Shown: positions 24,014 through 26,371 of the stretch, piece after piece
How the letters are laid out: each line of letters begins with the position of its first letter
Numbering within the stretch: the stretch's first letter is position 1
NCBI GenBank assembly: GCA_049585815.1
Contig: JBAVAR010000133.1
Span: 1-26,371, forward strand
Length of the DNA stretch: 26,371 nucleotides
Source of the DNA: DATLSM01 sp049585815
GTDB taxonomy: Bacteria; Actinomycetota; Thermoleophilia; Solirubrobacterales; 70-9
Direction of reading: 5' to 3'
Notes under the pieces: generated by a model
What the model was told of the DNA's origin: nothing
Databases searched by the model: none
The model's input: the letters and a program-made list of their open reading frames with translations, nothing else
Position numbers and translations under genes: made by a program

Positions 24014-24892
24014 TTAGGCTGCCTTCACTAGGGAAGGCAGCAGATGCCTCTGCAGGAAATCGATCTCGTCAGCGACAACCGCCTCGTGCTCGGGCCCGTC
24101 ATAGATGTCGAAGTGGTCGACTCCGGTGTACACCCGGACCTCGCCGAGGGGGGCTCGGTGGGCCGCCCGCAGTGCTGGTCCGGGAGCCGCAACCCGATCC
24201 GCATCGCCTACGCACAGGAGCCAGGGGCAATGGAGGCGGCGTGCGTGCCGGATGTGATTGAAGGAGAACAACGACCCAAGCAACCAGCGTGAGGACGCGC
24301 GGTCGCGCCATCGAGAGTTCTCGCCAATGGAAACCACATGCCGCCAGCCCGCCTCGCTTCCAGGGGCATTGATGAACGCTGCCTCATCGGGTTGCCCGAC
24401 GACCGGCAGATACCGACCGCGGATCGCGAAGAAGATCATCTGCGCCTGCACCCGCAGCGGCGATCGGTATGCCTGCAGCATCGTCAGGAATGGGACCTGA
24501 CCGATCGTCGCCGCCACATGGCGGTCGGCTGCAGCCGCCGAGAGCGCGTTGCCCGCGCCCATCGAGGAGCCGAAGGTCGCGACTCGCGCAGGGTCAACGC
24601 CCTCAAGACCACGGGCGAAATCAATGGCTGCAGACCAATCCTCAAGCTGGCGTCTGGGCTCGAATAGATCTGGCTCTCCGTCACTGTCGCCGAATCCTCG
24701 ATGATCAAAGACGAGCGCGGTAATCCCGGCCTTGGCGAAACGCTCGGCAAAAGGACCGAGGCGGTCTCGGCGGGTGCCGCTAAGCCCGTGCGCCATTACG
24801 ACCACCGGCGCTTTGACGAAGGGATCACTCGGGTACAGCCACGCCGCACAGCGCTGGCCCTTTGAGTCAAACCACAAATCTTCGCGTCTCAT
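24014..24892 (-). CDS. Alpha/beta hydrolase (serine hydrolase)
   Basis: This is a 292-aa cytoplasmic protein of normal length for the family. The fold markers are in order. The oxyanion-loop motif is 'VVMAHGLSGTRRDRLG' (31-46). 'FDHRGFGDSDGEP' follows (62-74). The nucleophile elbow is 'GSSMG' (108-112), with Ser110. The acid is probably Asp232 in 'GDADRVAAP', and the catalytic His is His260 in 'GVDHFDIYDG'. The lid region (about 137-215) is helical. It resembles the broad dienelactone-hydrolase/FrsA-like group of esterases; the substrate cannot be deduced. ATG 24892 is taken because 'MRREDLWFDSKGQ' leads directly into the first strand. No operon partner is visible: the gene stands alone and is convergent with the MerR-like gene. 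Confidence 0.93.
   Translation of the reverse strand: MRREDLWFDSKGQRCAAWLYPSDPFVKAPVVVMAHGLSGTRRDRLGPFAERFAKAGITALVFDHRGFGDSDGEPDLFEPRRQLEDWSAAIDFARGLEGVDPARVATFGSSMGAGNALSAAAADRHVAATIGQVPFLTMLQAYRSPLRVQAQMIFFAIRGRYLPVVGQPDEAAFINAPGSEAGWRHVVSIGENSRWRDRASSRWLLGSLFSFNHIRHARRLHCPWLLCVGDADRVAAPGPALRAAHRAPLGEVRVYTGVDHFDIYDGPEHEAVVADEIDFLQRHLLPSLVKAA
24018..24041. terminator. Hairpin shared by two convergent genes
   Basis: GCTGCCTTC (24018-24026) and GAAGGCAGC (24033-24041) form a perfect 9-bp stem with a 6-base loop. It lies 5 bases after the stop of the plus-strand MerR-like gene and inside the last codons of the minus-strand hydrolase. The two stop codons abut (24011-24013 and 24014-24016). It is probably a terminator for the plus strand, with an effect on the other strand possible. 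Confidence 0.55.
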
Positions 24893-25263
24893 GCCTGAAG
24901 AACGACCTGAATTCCCGATACGTGAGATTGATAATGATCGACGTGACCAATAACCAAGGCAGTCGGCGCGCTTGTTTTGCTTGGAAAATGCGGAAGGCGG
25001 TCAGGACCCCTGGGTGGCGTCCGGGCCATTGGTGTCTCCCCCTCCGAACTCTAGGTAGGGCCGTGCGGCGAGATGATCGTGAGGATCAATCAGCGCCCAC
25101 GAGTTGCTTTGCTGGCGGTGCACGGCTCGGATGGCCCGGGAGAGGCGAAGAAGCAGCCAGAGCAGCCCCAGCCCCAGAGATGGGAAGTCTCCGTGGCTAT
25201 GGGGGCCGTCCCCCTGCTCCGTTGCCGCCGCCTGCCAGGGAAGCGAGACGGCGACCGGTTGGG
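24893..25263. other. Intergenic stretch without a supported gene
   Basis: Plus-strand frames of 137 and 83 codons cross this area, but they are Arg/Pro/Ala-rich, overlap each other and show no domain. It should hold the promoter of the hydrolase gene on the minus strand; I saw no clear -10/-35 pair. Confidence 0.5.
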
Positions 25264-25557
25264 TTACGCCCTTAAAAGATAGAATTCTTGCCTTATCTTG
25301 TCAAGTACAACCCGGCCTTCTTCATCTTCCTGGAAGTCGATTTCGAGCTCTTTAAGCGCGTCCGTTGGCCGCTGCTATGCAAACGCATCTTTATCGCAAT
25401 ATGCATTAACCGAGAACGCCAGCGTGCGCTGGTATTCGTGATGGCCCCCTGAAAGCGGGGCCGATTCAGAGGCAGAGCCGCGTTGCGCGAGAATCGAGGC
25501 GCAGGCGAGGATGTTTGCGACTGCCTCTACCCGGGCCCGTCGTTTGGGACAGCCCCC
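25264..25557 (-). pseudogene. Broken ORF interrupted by an in-frame TAG
   Basis: On the minus strand one frame is open for 60 codons (25557-25378), meets TAG (25375-25377), and is then open for 36 more codons to TAA (25264-25266). The second part reads like real protein: 'ALKELEIDFQEDEEG' and 'RVVLDKIRQEFYLLRA', with purine-starting codons such as GAA, GAC and AAG. The first part includes 'TLAFSVNAYCDKDAFA'. Neither part has a usable ATG or GTG in the right place. It may be the remnant of a small gene inactivated by a stop. The family is not recognised. The area from 25270 to 25410 is AT-richer than its surroundings, possibly a foreign fragment. Confidence 0.3.
25443..25462. other. 6-bp hairpin (GGCCCC / GGGGCC)
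   Basis: The stem arms are 25443-25448 and 25457-25462 with an 8-base loop. It lies within the degraded region; a second imperfect stem follows at 25590-25606 (TGCGGCG / CGTCGCA with one G-T pair). Either could end transcription of the 25707-26339 gene on the minus strand, but there is no T-run. Confidence 0.3.
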
Positions 25558-25598
25558 TTACACCCAGGCAAACGGGTTCAAGTCCCTCGTTGCGGCGA
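25533..25598 (+). pseudogene. tRNA-Val(UAC)-like relic with shortened D arm
   Basis: Landmarks appear in tRNA order: an acceptor-like GGGCCCG (25533-25539), then T and a short D-arm-like stretch ending GGGACAG, an anticodon-like loop CTTACAC (UAC at 25558-25562 region), a short variable stretch, and the T-loop box GGGTTCAAGTCCC (25574-25586). The D loop is about 8 bases too short, the anticodon stem does not pair, and the 3' acceptor strand is absent (TCGTTGCGG instead of a complement of GGGCCCG). It is therefore not a working tRNA. It may be a decayed copy or an old integration-site remnant. The call rests on visual comparison with the general tRNA pattern. Confidence 0.35.
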
Positions 25599-25706
25599 TT
25601 CGTCGCAGGCACAGCTCGTCCGCGGCAGGGCAGACTAGTGGCCCCCTGTCGTCCACCCCTTGCCTAGTGATTTCGCCCCGGACCGGACCTCAACAAGAGA
25701 CCCCCC

Positions 25707-26339
25707 CTACCGCACCAACGGATAGACGCAGTAATAAGACGATTCCCCGTTGGCATCAAATTCATAGGGTGGCCCGACCCCGTCGACGACAACGGTCTTT
25801 TCCAGGCTGCCAGAGCCGACCGTGCCGTAGAGGGCATCGCTGAACTGGTGCTGGTCTGGGCCGACGTTGGTGCCGAGGTTTAGGACTCCCTTGGCGGTGT
25901 AGAGCTCAAGCGGGGTGGGCAGGTAGCCGCCCTTTGCCTCACAGCGTTCGGCGGCTGCTTCGACGCCTTCGATTGGCGGATTTGAGTGGGAGTCAAAGCA
26001 GACTCCCCTGATCAGGGTGGTTCCCGAGGGACAGGCGGCTTCGTGCTTATCCAGGCGCTGGGCTTCGGTGGCGTTGGATGAGCTCGCCGCGGAGGGCACG
26101 GTGCCAAGCGCTGCCATGTTGATGTTTTGGCCGGTGATCGTCGCTTCGGCGATTTTGGCTCCTGTGACCGAGCCGTTGGCGAGCTTGCCGTTGGTCACCG
26201 CCTTTGCCTGCAGCTGGCGGGTGCCGACCGAGTTGCGGGGGACGCTCAGGGCGTAGGCGCTTCCCCCCAAGAGCACGAACATGCAAAGCGTGGAGAGGAC
26301 GTTTGCGTAGGTCAGCTTGCCTTTTAGCCTTGCCTTCAT
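25707..26339 (-). CDS. Small secreted protein of the 'LTYANV' type with a Cys-rich C-terminal domain
   Basis: This is a 210-aa protein. An N-terminal signal or anchor is at about residues 11-30 ('YANVLSTLCMFVLLGGSAYA'). It is followed by 'VPRNSVGTRQLQAKAVTNGK' and 'VTGAKIAEATITG' (33-70), a low-complexity strand repeat I associate with numerous Thermoleophilia exported proteins. The C-terminal half carries Cys103, 114, 133 and 204. With 'ERCEAKGGYLPTPLEL' (131-146) and a final 'YYCVYPLV', it is reminiscent of C-type-lectin or formylglycine-enzyme-like folds ('GGRLPT..EL'); this is an inference from motif shape. ATG 26339 has a strong ribosome binding site AAGGAG (complement of 26350-26355) 10 bases upstream. 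Function is unknown, probably extracellular. Confidence 0.85.
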   Translation of the reverse strand: MKARLKGKLTYANVLSTLCMFVLLGGSAYALSVPRNSVGTRQLQAKAVTNGKLANGSVTGAKIAEATITGQNINMAALGTVPSAASSSNATEAQRLDKHEAACPSGTTLIRGVCFDSHSNPPIEGVEAAAERCEAKGGYLPTPLELYTAKGVLNLGTNVGPDQHQFSDALYGTVGSGSLEKTVVVDGVGPPYEFDANGESSYYCVYPLVR

Positions 26340-26349
26340 CTGAATCTAG

Positions 26350-26355
26350 CTCCTT
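26350..26355 (-). promoter_or_regulatory. Ribosome binding site of the 25707-26339 gene
   Basis: AAGGAG on the minus strand, 10 bases before ATG 26339. It is the best such site in the window and it fixes the start. Confidence 0.7.
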
Positions 26356-26371
26356 GCTTTGCGTTGGAAGA

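Overview
The base composition is high-GC and the gene content points to a Gram-positive actinobacterial lineage, most likely Thermoleophilia/Solirubrobacterales. The reasons are very large secreted NHL/FN3/propeller proteins carrying the phrases 'CPN..VRQQ' and 'DCRAYELVS', a short secreted protein beginning 'KLTYANVLSTLCMFVLLGG', a collagen-like protein, and a TetR-MMPL operon. This placement rests on recalled protein families, not on a search.

Region 1 (1-16504, minus strand) is a surface or secreted-protein locus. It is read from high to low coordinates: a collagen-like protein (15605-16504), a strong hairpin (15551-15586), then four giant exported proteins, named here D (10701-15509), C (7822-10704), B (2672-7588) and A (1-2675, running off the window edge). 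D and B are paralogues (NHL propeller, FN3-like domains, a second propeller, a polybasic tail). C and A are paralogues built from repeated beta-rich units. The arrangement is D-C then B-A, and both pairs overlap by exactly 4 bases. This looks like a tandem duplication of a two-gene cassette. A has no stop codon inside the window and starts with GTG, so a simple start-to-stop ORF list misses it.

Region 2 (16523-17757) is a stretch of roughly 1.2 kb between divergent genes. It has no convincing gene but contains a long perfect inverted repeat.

Region 3 (17758-23450, plus strand) is a tight four-gene operon: a regulator made of two fused TetR units, an MMPL-family (RND) lipid-type transporter of 1033 aa, and two small exported proteins. 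The first two junctions are 4-base GTGA overlaps and the third is a gap of one base. The last protein appears to be a single-unit relative of the repeat in A and C, which links the two loci structurally.

Region 4 (23451-26371) is patchy. It holds a MerR-like C-terminal fragment joined to a membrane segment, an alpha/beta hydrolase that meets it end to end with a shared hairpin, a degraded area with a broken ORF and a tRNA-Val-like relic, and a small secreted protein of the 'LTYANV' type.

Most calls come from reading motifs in the translations. No function is experimentally implied for the giant secreted proteins. They are probably cell-envelope or surface components.
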